Source of the DNA: a virus
IMG/VR virus record: IMGVR_UViG_3300037102_000029
Span: 1 to 64,000 of that record
Reading direction: 5' to 3' (one strand)
DNA length: 64,000 bases
A program made the position numbers and the translations under genes. The notes under the pieces are model-generated. The model saw nothing but the letters and a program-made list of their open reading frames with translations. It had not been told where the DNA came from and searched no databases. Shown here piece by piece: positions 8,601 to 17,411 of the stretch. Position 1 is the first letter of the stretch. Each line of letters begins with the position of its first letter.

Positions 8601-9421
8601 ACAAGATCGGCATCCACACCGGAATAGGGCCGTTCGAGATTCCACAGGTCGGCGTGGACATTCCAAAATGGGACGTGGGTAGCGTCGGTGTTGATATACC
8701 AAAATGGGACGTCGGCGCTGTTGGTATAAACGTCCCACAATTCCAAGTGCCGTCTGTAGGCCTGGCAGTTCCGCAAGAAACAATTCCGGCAATAAATATC
8801 ACTCTCCCATCAGTGGATATCAATAATCCACTTACAGGTGCGAAATTATACACTTTGGGCGGCGAGAGCCTTAACGCAGGCCCGTGGACATTCGGAGGCC
8901 AATCGTTTAGTGCAGGACCGTGGGGTTTAGGTGGCCAGAACTGGTCAGCTGGACCTTGGGGTTTGGGCGGTCAGAGTTGGTCTGCAGGTCCGTGGGACTT
9001 AGGCGGTCAGAGTTGGTCTGCAGGTCCGTGGGATATCAAGAGGGTGGGCATTGATTGGGATGCTCCACAAATTCCGGAATTAGGAGCCGGCGCTCTTGTA
9101 TCACCAAAGTCCGGCGGCGTTCCAGTTATTCTAGCTGAGGAGGGCAAGCCGGAAGTTGTCGTTCCGTGGGACTTGGTAGGAGCTCCGTGGGATTATGTGC
9201 TCGAGAATATCCCACGACTAGCCGGAGGCGGTATCGTCGGGCCTACACGCACTATGCCTGACTTTTCATCGGCAATCGCTAACAATATTGCGGATGCTCT
9301 CAAGAATATGCGAGGGTCGCCGACATACCAGATAAGCATCGTCACGGATTCTGAAAGCATAAAGCGCGATGTTATGGGCGCAGTTCAACAGCTTGAACAA
9401 TACCATCACTTAGTAGGATAA
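5645..9421 (+). CDS. Tail tape measure protein
   Basis: 1,258 residues. Residues about 50-340 match the TP901-type core (Q-K-A-Y-A-I-I-I-A-G-T-G-A-T, S-R-M-T-G-E-S-A-S-S-L-A, T-K-T-F-Q-G). Hydrophobic stretches (about 365-410 and 565-595) flank an Ala-rich region at 430-560. Near 1000-1060 are V-G-V-D-I-P-K-W-D-V-G repeats, then five 12-residue GGQSWSAGPW repeats, and a final P-x-I-L-A-E-E-G-K-P-E-V-V-V-P segment common at tape measure ends. At about 0.15 nm per residue the tail would be near 190 nm. Confidence 0.9.
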   Translation: MAGVAPIVVHIIGDTSELSGSLASAAAQLGTFGSAMTAMGAGLTALVTVPIVGIAAAALVSANNVQKAYAIIIAGTGATGSKLQGLESQFDNLASTVPNSFTDTATVLTTVNNKLSQGGYNITQISQDILNVSRMTGESASSLASDFTASIQQWGISASATEGFMSEVYNTAQAARVPVTSILTDLNTYGPVIQASGLSLQQVIPIIGEIESKGEDVTKTFQGIAYGWANVSKAMATGNGAVFDDVTASAKAAGIQLTSTGSDMEAVFYGIKSGMISDGDESSIFGARFAANITQIIKEGGMTAQQFIDLSQGLGINLAQTGQASITFAQSLDIMKNALEIALNPLGEQLIAAFTQLFPLIKTGIGLIGDITGAFGALPMPVADVVFVIAAFAAALGPAIIIAGTFINSLEGIAKGLSAIGNLAAGGLNLASGILSTGTASTTAASAAGAAAASAAETGADDDLTAAAAAAATAVEGLGIANAEAATAAAGASAAVIAEASGIEGLTPAAVAGAVGLDGLTLGAASFADTAPEAAAGATLLSAGEDEVAASAAVADAVVSGGLIATLLSFGTTLLAIAVLAAPVVVVLGALAAGFAIAWETSATLRDTLGEVGAAFGTFGKEMEDGLSLIMSGNYKAGFADFQQAFTDLWSQLVTIDWTDIGTQIDTEIQQGVADHKSDILNAFSGFEADAIKFFQGVDWTSVGTVVGQGIGSAIAIGLTGATTGLSAALNATNPTEAGKSTAQQSAEVTGTGPNYAPDQETGLTNLESVGEKAADSFTTGFETGLTTSLGKVPWGDLIWGAMTTNLAGGGGTGSHMKIDLNPEDWFTISPLGLSEDDALNKLGMPWLGTTYWVNYDWGGLGNAIKVGIETAFGIALGGLMQTLQPYLSPLDVIKTDIMDIVDIPSHAISLVLDIGGTAWDIVMDVWNFLQFVIAHFSTHDITLNISIPGYALAEKLFGDLEYIVAHSSIVTTLKTEADDLISAWDKIGIHTGIGPFEIPQVGVDIPKWDVGSVGVDIPKWDVGAVGINVPQFQVPSVGLAVPQETIPAINITLPSVDINNPLTGAKLYTLGGESLNAGPWTFGGQSFSAGPWGLGGQNWSAGPWGLGGQSWSAGPWDLGGQSWSAGPWDIKRVGIDWDAPQIPELGAGALVSPKSGGVPVILAEEGKPEVVVPWDLVGAPWDYVLENIPRLAGGGIVGPTRTMPDFSSAIANNIADALKNMRGSPTYQISIVTDSESIKRDVMGAVQQLEQYHHLVG
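8852..9031 (+). repeat. Five tandem 36-bp repeats inside tape measure gene
   Basis: Five units encode [TGD]-[LF]-G-G-[QE]-S-[WLF]-[SN]-A-G-P-W. The last two units are nearly identical at DNA level, the first two have diverged, so expansion seems recent at the 3' side. The repeats lie near the tape measure C-terminus, which in tailed phages sits towards the tail tip. Confidence 0.85.
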
Positions 9422-9425
9422 GAAC

Positions 9426-12400
9426 ATGACCGAAACTTGGATTCTCAAAACGTCAGATGGCGAGGTTTACAATCTTCAGGTAGCGCCGACCGATGATCCG
9501 ACGTGTTACGATGGTATCTACAATCTTATGGAAGGCGTTACAGGTCATCACGGCATGCCGGTCACGCTTACCTCAGACACCGTTCCGAACATCGCCGGTG
9601 CCGAACTGAGACAAGTGCAGTATGGCATCCGGACGGTTTATCTACCGCTCTTTATCCGAGGCAACTCAGCGGCAGAGTTTCATCACAACTTTGCAAAACT
9701 GCGACAGTCACTTGATCCGAATCAGGACACTCAACTTTGGGTGACGAACGAAGAAGGCGAGACTCGCGTTCTTTACTGCCGATATAGCAAGGGTTTCGAT
9801 AATGCAACGGATGACTCCGCCTCGAAAGGATTGAGTTGGACATTTCTGCCGTTATATATGGACGCACTTGATCCTTTTTGGTACGATCCTCCTGGCGCTG
9901 AGATATCAAACAACTACTCGAGCGACCCGTGGAGCACTGACTTCCTTACATTCACCGTTCCGGTCGGCATCGCGGCTGACGGGATGACCGGCGACACGAC
10001 ACTCACACTCGACAGCACCGACAACCTTGTGGCCGGCATGCCTCTTGAACTTCACGCGGGGCAGACCATCGTATCCGACACGCCATATATCACGGAGAGT
10101 CTGGAAGAGGAAAAAGTAGGCGATAGCATGCAATACGAGTCTTCAGTGTCGGTATCCACTGAAACCTCGACTGTGCAGGTCAATCAGGCTTACCACGTAT
10201 CCGGAACTGTGGTGTCCCAGAATCAAAACCTTTCAAGTTCAGTAGTCACGATCACCGAGACAGACCCGAATGGCGTTACGACGACGCATACTGCTGTCAC
10301 CAACAATTCAGGTAACTATGTTCAAACAATAGTTAGTGATATCAACGGCGTTTACACGTATCAGGTCAACTACAACGGCGATGCAACGCATTTGCCTTCG
10401 ACAGCAGTGACGTCGATTACAGTCGGAACCGTTGTAGCAACCACACTCACACTCACATCATCGAATGCTAACCCTGCGCCAGGCGCGTCATTTAATTTAA
10501 CCGGAACACTGGCCACCACTGGCGGGGGCGTAGCGAGTCAACCGATTAACATTTATAAAAAGACCGCGACGGCCAATGTACTCGTAGGAAGCGCTCACAC
10601 TAATTCGAGTGGTGTGTATTCGTTTCCTCGCAAAGAAACTACATCCGGTTATTGTCACTACTCAGCAACGTATGCCGGCGATGCAATCTCAACCACATCG
10701 GCTAAACAAGACCCGGGCATAATGGGTTGGCTTGAATGGCTATTTGAAAAGATATTTGGGCTGCTGGAAGGGCTCTTTAAGGCCGGGCGTTACTCCGCTT
10801 CTAATGCATCGCTGGTTCTCAAGATAGGCAGTCCCACTTATTCGATTGAATATCAGGCCGCGCTACCTCCGAGCATGATAAACGATGGAGAGATTCAGTA
10901 CTTTGCCGCTCACGGTTTCAATGGCATAATCTGCATTGCAGAGAAGATTGGCGATCCGTATTCGATTGAGAAAGGAGTTATAACTGGCCAGGGCTTGTGG
11001 GCCGCTATTGATATCTCAGTCGTGACGAACAGCGCCGCAAGCATCCAGACTGGCGCAATCGCAACGTGGCTCGCATCACTCTATGCTGCAGGATGGCGCA
11101 CCTTTGCTGGTTTCAATACAACCGGCAGAAGCGGCGATCCGGCATATATCGCTTCTCTTGGTGCAGGTGCGAGATACATAAACTACAGTTCAACGCCGCG
11201 AAAAGGAACTACGACAAACCCTGACATTGACGGGACAGGCGTTTACCAGAACACCTTCCAGTTTTGTAACCCGAACGCGATTCCATCTATCGAAGCATGG
11301 ACACAGGCCGCATTTATCGCGAGCCCTAGCGTCAAGAGCGGTTTAATGGCACAAGTGCTTCCGAACGATGCAAACGGCATTAACCAGATACTCGCCAATG
11401 CAGTAAAGGATGATTGTCCGGATTACACGTGCATCCTCGATTGGAGCGAAGGTAATGCTACAGGAATGACGCACTTCTGTATCTGGTTCCAACCAAAATA
11501 CAACGCGGTTACAGCTCGTGACATAGAGAACGAACAGGTCGTTCTTTACAAGTCCCTCGGCTTCGAGCAGATCGTTACGGAGATGAAGAAATATTATCCC
11601 GCCACCGTCTCTACGTGGTCGCCCCCTACATTGAAGGCCACTGAGTTGACAGTCACGCACGTCGATGGGGTGGAACTGGTAACGTTCTCTGGCCAGCTCA
11701 CGACAATTACCGACGGTGCGGCACTTGTGGGGAAGACGATCACCCTGCAGGAACTCCCACAGTCAAGTATATCGGGAGCCACGACCTTCGCAACTGCGTC
11801 TACTTCATCAAAGAATATCACCGTAGCGACTGGAACTGGGGCTACATTTGTCTCCGGACATGCACAGGCGGTTACAATATCTGATGCGAACAATACAGAA
11901 ACCAACTCAATTACTTCAATCTCAGGCGACGTGATAACGTTAACAAACTACCCCTCACATACCTACACAAATGGGACTATTACTGCGGTGAGCTACCCAT
12001 CTGGGCAACCAACGATAGGTGTAACGTGCGCCGCATCATTCGTAGCGGGGGATGTGGTGACTGTTTCGGATAATACTCCGTATTCTGAGAGTAGGACTGT
12101 ATCAACGGTTAATTACACGGTTAACACCATCACGTTCACGACTAACTTAACTAATACCTACACCATAGCAAAATCGGCTAGTGTATTAGGCACGTGGACT
12201 GACCGCGCAGCCACAGCTACGACAGATGCTAATGGAAAGTATTCAATTCCATACGATCCCACGCCAGCTGGAAAACACGTATTCCGGCTAAAGTATGCAG
12301 GTGACGGCACGCACATGGCAGTTTACGCGCCCACATTAGGGATAACGATCTACGCCGATGTGCTGCTTAATGACGAATCGGTCATGCAGCTTACTTCTAT

Positions 12401-13772
12401 TGTCAGCGTTGACAGTCCTACCGTAATAACCATCGCCGATGCACTTACGAATGATTACCTTGTTTCAGCCGATGCTTACGCTGTAGAGATAGACCCGAAT
12501 GACTGCTTCCTGACTAACACAACGAGTCTCGATGAGGCTCTGACTGCTGATGCGGTTCAGGGGGCATATACTGTAAAGTTAACTGACACTACCGGCTGCA
12601 TTGCAGGGCATCCCGTGACACTTCTCAACAATCCAGCGTCCCCCCGGCTGCCTGGCACGACCGTCACTGAAACAAATGTCATAGCTTCAGTTGATAGTCA
12701 GACACAACTCACCCTTGTAAATGCATTAGCCAACACCTACGCCGTCACGGATAATGCCGAGATAGTAGATACGTTTGCCATCGTGCCACGTGCTCTAAAT
12801 CCTGACTGCGAACTTGTTATCTTCTGGATGCGAGGTTGCCCACCGTGTTATACAGCCAAGAAACAACTCTTAGCGATCAAGGCTGCGATGAACCCAACTG
12901 ACGATCCGACCGGCCTACAGGTCACATTTGTCGAGATTCAGGATCACGTAGGACAGGTAGACGAATTGGGCAACCTGAACGTTGGGATGGATCAGGCAGC
13001 TATCTTGTACCCTGACGCCTACAACTTCGCAGCAAATTGTGGCCCCCCGCCACCGGCGTCGTATGGAGTTATCAATAGTGAAAAGGGCATGATGCCGGCA
13101 GTTATCTCCGTTTATCGGAGTGGATTATGGATTAAGTCGTGGTGTGGTGTGCATACCACCGGAGTTGACCCCATCGCAAGCGACGTGATCGAGGATACAT
13201 GCGGTCCCGCAACCGCGTGGCGACTTGGCACGAGCTCAATCGGCTTTCAGGTCGTTATTCCGAGCGGTGGCGAGGCGATCTCGTATCCAGTCTGGACTAT
13301 CACAGGGCCAGGACAGACACCTACATTCACAAACGTTACCACGGGAGATGTATTTCAACTGAATCACGAGCTAGTCGCAGGTGAGACGGTCATTGTAGAT
13401 GCGACTGAGGAAAGTCATACGGTCGGCAGCACTGCATCAGCGGACTTCGTTGGAAGTGGCTATATGAAAACAGAAACCTGTCCCACTTGTCACGGTACTG
13501 GTGTCGTAGCAGCGTGTGCGACTTGTGGCGGCCAGGAAATTTGCCCTACCTGCCACGGCACCGGCATTATCAGCGTATGGGTAGCATCCTCAACGGGTTC
13601 AACGAACGATGTCGGCAGCATGTATAACCTCCGTTTCCAGATGGACCCGAATGGCAATACGTTCTGGGGATTCGCGCCTACGGCTACCGTCATTCAGGTC
13701 GAAATGGGACTCGTGCAATACGGAAGTAGCATTATCAATATGCAATTAGTGAAGCGTTACGCAGGAATTTAA
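9426..13772 (+). CDS. Giant distal tail protein with inserted Ig, hydrolase-like, thioredoxin-like and DnaJ-type zinc domains
   Basis: 1,448 residues. About 1-165 look like a distal tail (Dit) N-terminus (H-G-M-P-V-T-L-T...R-T-V-Y-L-P-L-F-I-R-G-N). Then two Ig-like repeats (about 240-430, each with Y-x-G-D-A), a TIM-barrel glycosidase-like domain (about 455-720) related to the genes at 15829 and 26260, another Ig-like region with several beta-modules (about 735-1115), a thioredoxin-like domain with CPPC at 1138-1141, and a Dit-like C-terminus interrupted by three CxxC motifs at 1352-1376, two of them CPTCHGTG. Position after the tape measure fits Dit. Confidence 0.8.
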   Translation: MTETWILKTSDGEVYNLQVAPTDDPTCYDGIYNLMEGVTGHHGMPVTLTSDTVPNIAGAELRQVQYGIRTVYLPLFIRGNSAAEFHHNFAKLRQSLDPNQDTQLWVTNEEGETRVLYCRYSKGFDNATDDSASKGLSWTFLPLYMDALDPFWYDPPGAEISNNYSSDPWSTDFLTFTVPVGIAADGMTGDTTLTLDSTDNLVAGMPLELHAGQTIVSDTPYITESLEEEKVGDSMQYESSVSVSTETSTVQVNQAYHVSGTVVSQNQNLSSSVVTITETDPNGVTTTHTAVTNNSGNYVQTIVSDINGVYTYQVNYNGDATHLPSTAVTSITVGTVVATTLTLTSSNANPAPGASFNLTGTLATTGGGVASQPINIYKKTATANVLVGSAHTNSSGVYSFPRKETTSGYCHYSATYAGDAISTTSAKQDPGIMGWLEWLFEKIFGLLEGLFKAGRYSASNASLVLKIGSPTYSIEYQAALPPSMINDGEIQYFAAHGFNGIICIAEKIGDPYSIEKGVITGQGLWAAIDISVVTNSAASIQTGAIATWLASLYAAGWRTFAGFNTTGRSGDPAYIASLGAGARYINYSSTPRKGTTTNPDIDGTGVYQNTFQFCNPNAIPSIEAWTQAAFIASPSVKSGLMAQVLPNDANGINQILANAVKDDCPDYTCILDWSEGNATGMTHFCIWFQPKYNAVTARDIENEQVVLYKSLGFEQIVTEMKKYYPATVSTWSPPTLKATELTVTHVDGVELVTFSGQLTTITDGAALVGKTITLQELPQSSISGATTFATASTSSKNITVATGTGATFVSGHAQAVTISDANNTETNSITSISGDVITLTNYPSHTYTNGTITAVSYPSGQPTIGVTCAASFVAGDVVTVSDNTPYSESRTVSTVNYTVNTITFTTNLTNTYTIAKSASVLGTWTDRAATATTDANGKYSIPYDPTPAGKHVFRLKYAGDGTHMAVYAPTLGITIYADVLLNDESVMQLTSIVSVDSPTVITIADALTNDYLVSADAYAVEIDPNDCFLTNTTSLDEALTADAVQGAYTVKLTDTTGCIAGHPVTLLNNPASPRLPGTTVTETNVIASVDSQTQLTLVNALANTYAVTDNAEIVDTFAIVPRALNPDCELVIFWMRGCPPCYTAKKQLLAIKAAMNPTDDPTGLQVTFVEIQDHVGQVDELGNLNVGMDQAAILYPDAYNFAANCGPPPPASYGVINSEKGMMPAVISVYRSGLWIKSWCGVHTTGVDPIASDVIEDTCGPATAWRLGTSSIGFQVVIPSGGEAISYPVWTITGPGQTPTFTNVTTGDVFQLNHELVAGETVIVDATEESHTVGSTASADFVGSGYMKTETCPTCHGTGVVAACATCGGQEICPTCHGTGIISVWVASSTGSTNDVGSMYNLRFQMDPNGNTFWGFAPTATVIQVEMGLVQYGSSIINMQLVKRYAGI

Positions 13773-15350
13773 ATGCCAGGAAGCCCATTAATAGAAGCAG
13801 AGCACAAGATAATATTGCGCGATGAAACCACGTTTGAGGACATCGGTGAGGTTACACGCTTCACGCAATGGCAACATACGCTGAAGCTCAACGATGTTTC
13901 GTCGTGGCAGCTCGATATGCGAACGCAGGACTTCAACAGTTATGATATAGATGTTACTACGGGGATACAACTCTGGCGTGACGACGTGCTGCTTATTGAT
14001 GGGCCTATATCACCAAAAGGGATCAAGCAAACACTTTCAGCCGGAGTCGAAACCACGACGATAATTGGCGGTTGCGATAACCAGTACCTCACGTCGAGAA
14101 TCTGCTATCCAGTAGTGACCGGGCCGCTATTCGACGTCACGACGCAGAACTGGAAATTCGGAGTGCTACGTTCGGCAGTCGGGATATCCTGCAATATCAC
14201 GAAAGGCGACCTTGGCGGTCAAGAATATGACATTCCATTAGTGGTAGATGACTCTGAGAGCTTTGAGGGTGGCAATACCGTTACGTGGGTGCAGGCAAAC
14301 GGAACCGCGATCTCTAATTGGAACCAACTCGTAGGAACGACAGGCAACCCTCCGATAGCGGCTGCATACGGTTCAGGGCCCATAACAATCTCGGGTGTTG
14401 ACCTGAGCACGAACACGATTACCTTAGCCGTTCACCAGCAATATCCTGCAGTCCTATCGCCTGCTATTCCTACAGGTGGCAAGCTCTACCAGACAAGCGG
14501 GGGCATAGTCGATGATCCCGCGTATCTTGGTTACGATACACGAACTGGCCCAGGTGACAATGTAGCAAAAGAGCTTGTCTATTTCAATGCTGGCGTAGGC
14601 GCGTGCTCCGATCACTTTGGCACACGAGCAATCCCACACCTAGTAGTTGCCCATCCTCTCTCGCAGGGCGCAGTCGTTACATCTAATGCACGTGGCGAAA
14701 GCCTTCTCACGCAGGTTCAGAATGTTTGCCTAAGTGGAAACGTTAACTTCAAAACTACTCAACAAGGGTATGATCTTGTCTTTGAGACATACGTGGGCAA
14801 TGACCTCTCACAGGATGGCAACCTGGTATTCAGCCTTGCGAGTGGCAACCTAAGTGATTATCAATACAATTATGGTAGCCCAACCGCAAACATGGTATGG
14901 GGGTGCGGCCCTGAAACTGGCGTTGATAAGCTGATGCTACCGAGCGGCGACATTCAATCTATCAATGACTACGGACGATGGGAAACGTGGATAAGCTCTG
15001 CTACTGCAAAAGCCGGAGATAGCGCTGCTCTGATAGCCGCGAATATGGTTCAAACTAATAATGCGGCTTTAGCACAGTCAATCGTAAACACGCAGCTAAC
15101 ATTGACTATTCAGGAGACAGATCAGGTCAGGTATCCTCGAGACTTTGGCCTCGGCGATAAGGTCTGTGTGATGATCGGCGATCAGCCAGTCTACGAGATC
15201 GTGACTGCATTTCAGTATTCAATTCCCACTTCGGCTACGGGGGCCGGAGCTGGAACCGCACTCGCGGCGGCGCTCTCTAAACAAGAAACGCAAGCGATGA
15301 AGATAGCAAAGAGCCAACAAGCGCAACTCAGAACGATGGATTTCGCGTAG
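13773..15350 (+). CDS. Tail hub / tail tip protein (ReqiPepy6 Gp37-like)
   Basis: 525 residues, start overlapping the stop region of the distal tail gene (TTTAAATG). N-terminal strands I-I-L-R-D-E-T, I-Q-L-W-R-D-D-V-L-L-I-D-G-P-I, and later Y-P-R-D-F-G-L-G-D-K-V near the C-terminus follow the Gp37-like / gp27-fold hub proteins that form the central tail tip ring. Residues about 285-330 (A-I-P-H-L-V-V-A...R-G-E-S-L-L) also fit. Expected to contact the distal tail protein and carry adhesion modules. Confidence 0.75.
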   Translation: MPGSPLIEAEHKIILRDETTFEDIGEVTRFTQWQHTLKLNDVSSWQLDMRTQDFNSYDIDVTTGIQLWRDDVLLIDGPISPKGIKQTLSAGVETTTIIGGCDNQYLTSRICYPVVTGPLFDVTTQNWKFGVLRSAVGISCNITKGDLGGQEYDIPLVVDDSESFEGGNTVTWVQANGTAISNWNQLVGTTGNPPIAAAYGSGPITISGVDLSTNTITLAVHQQYPAVLSPAIPTGGKLYQTSGGIVDDPAYLGYDTRTGPGDNVAKELVYFNAGVGACSDHFGTRAIPHLVVAHPLSQGAVVTSNARGESLLTQVQNVCLSGNVNFKTTQQGYDLVFETYVGNDLSQDGNLVFSLASGNLSDYQYNYGSPTANMVWGCGPETGVDKLMLPSGDIQSINDYGRWETWISSATAKAGDSAALIAANMVQTNNAALAQSIVNTQLTLTIQETDQVRYPRDFGLGDKVCVMIGDQPVYEIVTAFQYSIPTSATGAGAGTALAAALSKQETQAMKIAKSQQAQLRTMDFA

Positions 15351-15357
15351 GAGAGTT

Positions 15358-15828
15358 ATGTTAAACGCAAGCGATACGGATTATAAAACTGCCGTGGCAC
15401 AGAACCTAATCGACCACAGTGCAAATCTTAGTGCCATCAATGCCACATTGAATAACACGGCAGCGGTGAATGGTTCAAGTGGGGTTCTTGAGACACAAGC
15501 CAACCAACAGAACCAGATTGACGCACTGCCGGGAACTTCGCCAGGGGCGTGCGGCAACGGAACCGGGACTTTTTGGCTTTTTTACACTGGAACGGATAAT
15601 GTAATACGCATGACAAAGAACGTTAACGGCACAGGATGGACATCAGTAGCAAGCATGGGAATAGCCGCATCTAGCGGCCCAACCGTTATCTACGACGCTA
15701 ATGCATCACCCGACGTCATTCGGATATTTGCGCGAGATATGGACGGAGCAGTAGGTTGGATGTGGTATCCAGCATCCGGCACCGGCGCGTGGGGAAGGTG
15801 GACAGTTATTATCGGTGGGGTACTATAA
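15358..15828 (+). CDS. Lectin- or propeller-like tail tip protein
   Basis: 156 residues; GGAGAGTT precedes the ATG. The first 60 residues are helical with Q-A-N-Q-Q-N-Q-I-D-A-L, suggesting a trimeric attachment. Residues 70-155 form two repeats of the type F-W-L-F-Y-x-G-x-D-N-V-I-R...W-T-S-V and I-R-I-F-A-R-D-M-D-G-A-V-G-W-M-W-Y...W-G-R-W, as in beta-propeller lectins and sialidase-like folds. Probably binds cell-surface sugar (inference). Confidence 0.6.
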   Translation: MLNASDTDYKTAVAQNLIDHSANLSAINATLNNTAAVNGSSGVLETQANQQNQIDALPGTSPGACGNGTGTFWLFYTGTDNVIRMTKNVNGTGWTSVASMGIAASSGPTVIYDANASPDVIRIFARDMDGAVGWMWYPASGTGAWGRWTVIIGGVL

Positions 15829-16866
15829 ATGGGAAAACGCTTTTGCGCGCACTTTGGTTCGTTAGATAACCTCAGTTGGTTGGCATCAGTAGGATTTGCG
15901 GAAGCCGGGTTAGTCTGGGACTGGGATGGTAGTACTACGGCTGCTGGTACTGCAAGTGCCATACACAACGCAGGAATCCCTACAGCCACATTCAATGCGT
16001 TCAATGATGGCAGCGCAGCGGTGTGTCAACCAGGCGCTGCCGGTGGTCCGTATGCAGGATACTTCCAAGCTCTTGCGAGCGCCGGTTGGAACTGTATTGC
16101 AGGTGAGGGTTGCGGCGGCTCTGTAGTTTCCACCGTTCAGAACTATTGCACGTATGTTAATTACGGCGGCATTGTTGGAGATAGTCAAGGAGATATGTAC
16201 GCCGACCCGTGGGATCATCCGACAGGTGGCGGAAAAGGCCATTGGGATTACATCGAATCTTACGACAACAGCGACAATTACGTTGACCCGAGCCAATCAA
16301 TCGGCTGGTCCAGATCAGCTGGCGCGGGACACCTCGGAATCCTTATCGGTAACTGGATGCAAGGCGTCGGCGCTCAGACGTATATAAACGTCGTTGATTC
16401 GACTGGATGCGACACGATTTGTTTTTGGGGGGGTTATAGTGCTTCATCATCGAGTATTGTGTCACTAGCGCAACAGTTAATCAGTCATTACGGAGCAACA
16501 AAAACAGGGGCAACTGGTGGAACTGCTGGGGCTACAGCAACAGCGGCGGCAACAACAGCGGCAACGAAAGCAGTCATTCAGTGTCCCTGCAAGCACATTT
16601 CGATTGCATTCGTGGGATCATCAGCTAGTGACGTTTCACAGCACATTGAATTTAAAGTGCAAATCACTGGTCGCGCCGGATGGGTGGATAATAACGAGAA
16701 CTGGATACACGGTAAACCATATACAGGCCAGCTTGAAATTTGGACGAGCAATGCAAAAAAAACGTGGTCGCTTGGAAAGATTTGGCCGGACAAGAACGGT
16801 GATTTCGCATTCTCGGTCGGAAGCGACACGGCTGAGAAAAGAAGTTATAGCGTCTGCTTCGTATGA
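15829..16866 (+). CDS. Glycosidase-like tail protein with Ig-like C-terminus
   Basis: 345 residues, ATG directly after the previous stop. Residues 1-220 look like a TIM-barrel related to DUF1906/GH25-like hydrolases (A-E-A-G-L-V-W-D-W-D, A-S-A-G-W-N-C-I-A-G-E-G, Y-V-N-Y-G-G) and are homologous to domains in the genes at 9426 and 26260. An Ala/Thr-rich linker (226-245) leads to a beta-sandwich. Likely attacks or binds the host surface layer; catalysis is unproven. Confidence 0.65.
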   Translation: MGKRFCAHFGSLDNLSWLASVGFAEAGLVWDWDGSTTAAGTASAIHNAGIPTATFNAFNDGSAAVCQPGAAGGPYAGYFQALASAGWNCIAGEGCGGSVVSTVQNYCTYVNYGGIVGDSQGDMYADPWDHPTGGGKGHWDYIESYDNSDNYVDPSQSIGWSRSAGAGHLGILIGNWMQGVGAQTYINVVDSTGCDTICFWGGYSASSSSIVSLAQQLISHYGATKTGATGGTAGATATAAATTAATKAVIQCPCKHISIAFVGSSASDVSQHIEFKVQITGRAGWVDNNENWIHGKPYTGQLEIWTSNAKKTWSLGKIWPDKNGDFAFSVGSDTAEKRSYSVCFV

Positions 16867-16877
16867 GGTAATTGAAA

Positions 16878-17396
16878 ATGGCACAAGCTTGTACACCTAC
16901 GATAATAACCTTGTCAGGATGTCCTCATTGCGCGAACTTAGAATCAATGCTCAATAACGCCCAAATCAAATACACTGTTGATATGTCCCAGGCCTGCCAG
17001 TGCTATCCCTGCGCGGTGCTTTGCGACGGCTCGCACGTCACGAGTTGCGGCGGCAATGCTGAGAACGATGTCTTCGCAGCGATCCAGAAGTCGATTGCGG
17101 CAACGACAACAAAGACGTCAACAACTGCCCCCCTAAGTACTACTACTACAACCCCCGCCAGCGCCGCCAGCGTCACAACTACTCCGGCTTGGAGGACTAC
17201 CAAATGGTCTAATGCACTGTCAGTCGATTGGGGTGCAAAGAACCCACTGCCTACAATCGCGCAGACTGCAGCAGGGTACGAACCGCCTGACGTCTCGCTC
17301 ACGCCGGTATTGCCAGTACCCGTTCCGCAAGCAGCAGGACTCACAGTCGCATTAAGGGATCATAAGAAGATGCCGATAGCCAGAAAAGTTGCGTAA
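16878..17396 (+). CDS. Glutaredoxin-like virion protein
   Basis: 172 residues from the ATG preceded by GAGGTAATTGAAA. Residues 1-75 form a glutaredoxin-like unit: a strand I-I-T-L-S-G-C-P-H-C-A-N, then I-K-Y-T-V-D and further cysteines (C-Q-C-Y-P-C-A-V-L-C). The rest is a Thr/Ala/Pro-rich linker and a short tail with no recognised fold. Embedded between tail protein genes rather than nucleotide metabolism genes, so a disulphide role in the virion or in infection is more likely than ribonucleotide reductase support. Confidence 0.65.
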   Translation: MAQACTPTIITLSGCPHCANLESMLNNAQIKYTVDMSQACQCYPCAVLCDGSHVTSCGGNAENDVFAAIQKSIAATTTKTSTTAPLSTTTTTPASAASVTTTPAWRTTKWSNALSVDWGAKNPLPTIAQTAAGYEPPDVSLTPVLPVPVPQAAGLTVALRDHKKMPIARKVA

Positions 17397-17411
17397 CAGG
17401 AGAAAACACAA

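Noticed and set aside
8640-9031. CRISPR-like repeated units
   Set aside because: Repeats are in frame, 36 bp, without spacers of constant length; they are protein repeats of the tape measure.
16517-16957. 146-codon rightward frame overlapping the 15829 gene
   Set aside because: Shadow of the glycosidase-like gene; Gln/Arg-rich start reflects the Ala/Thr linker in another frame.
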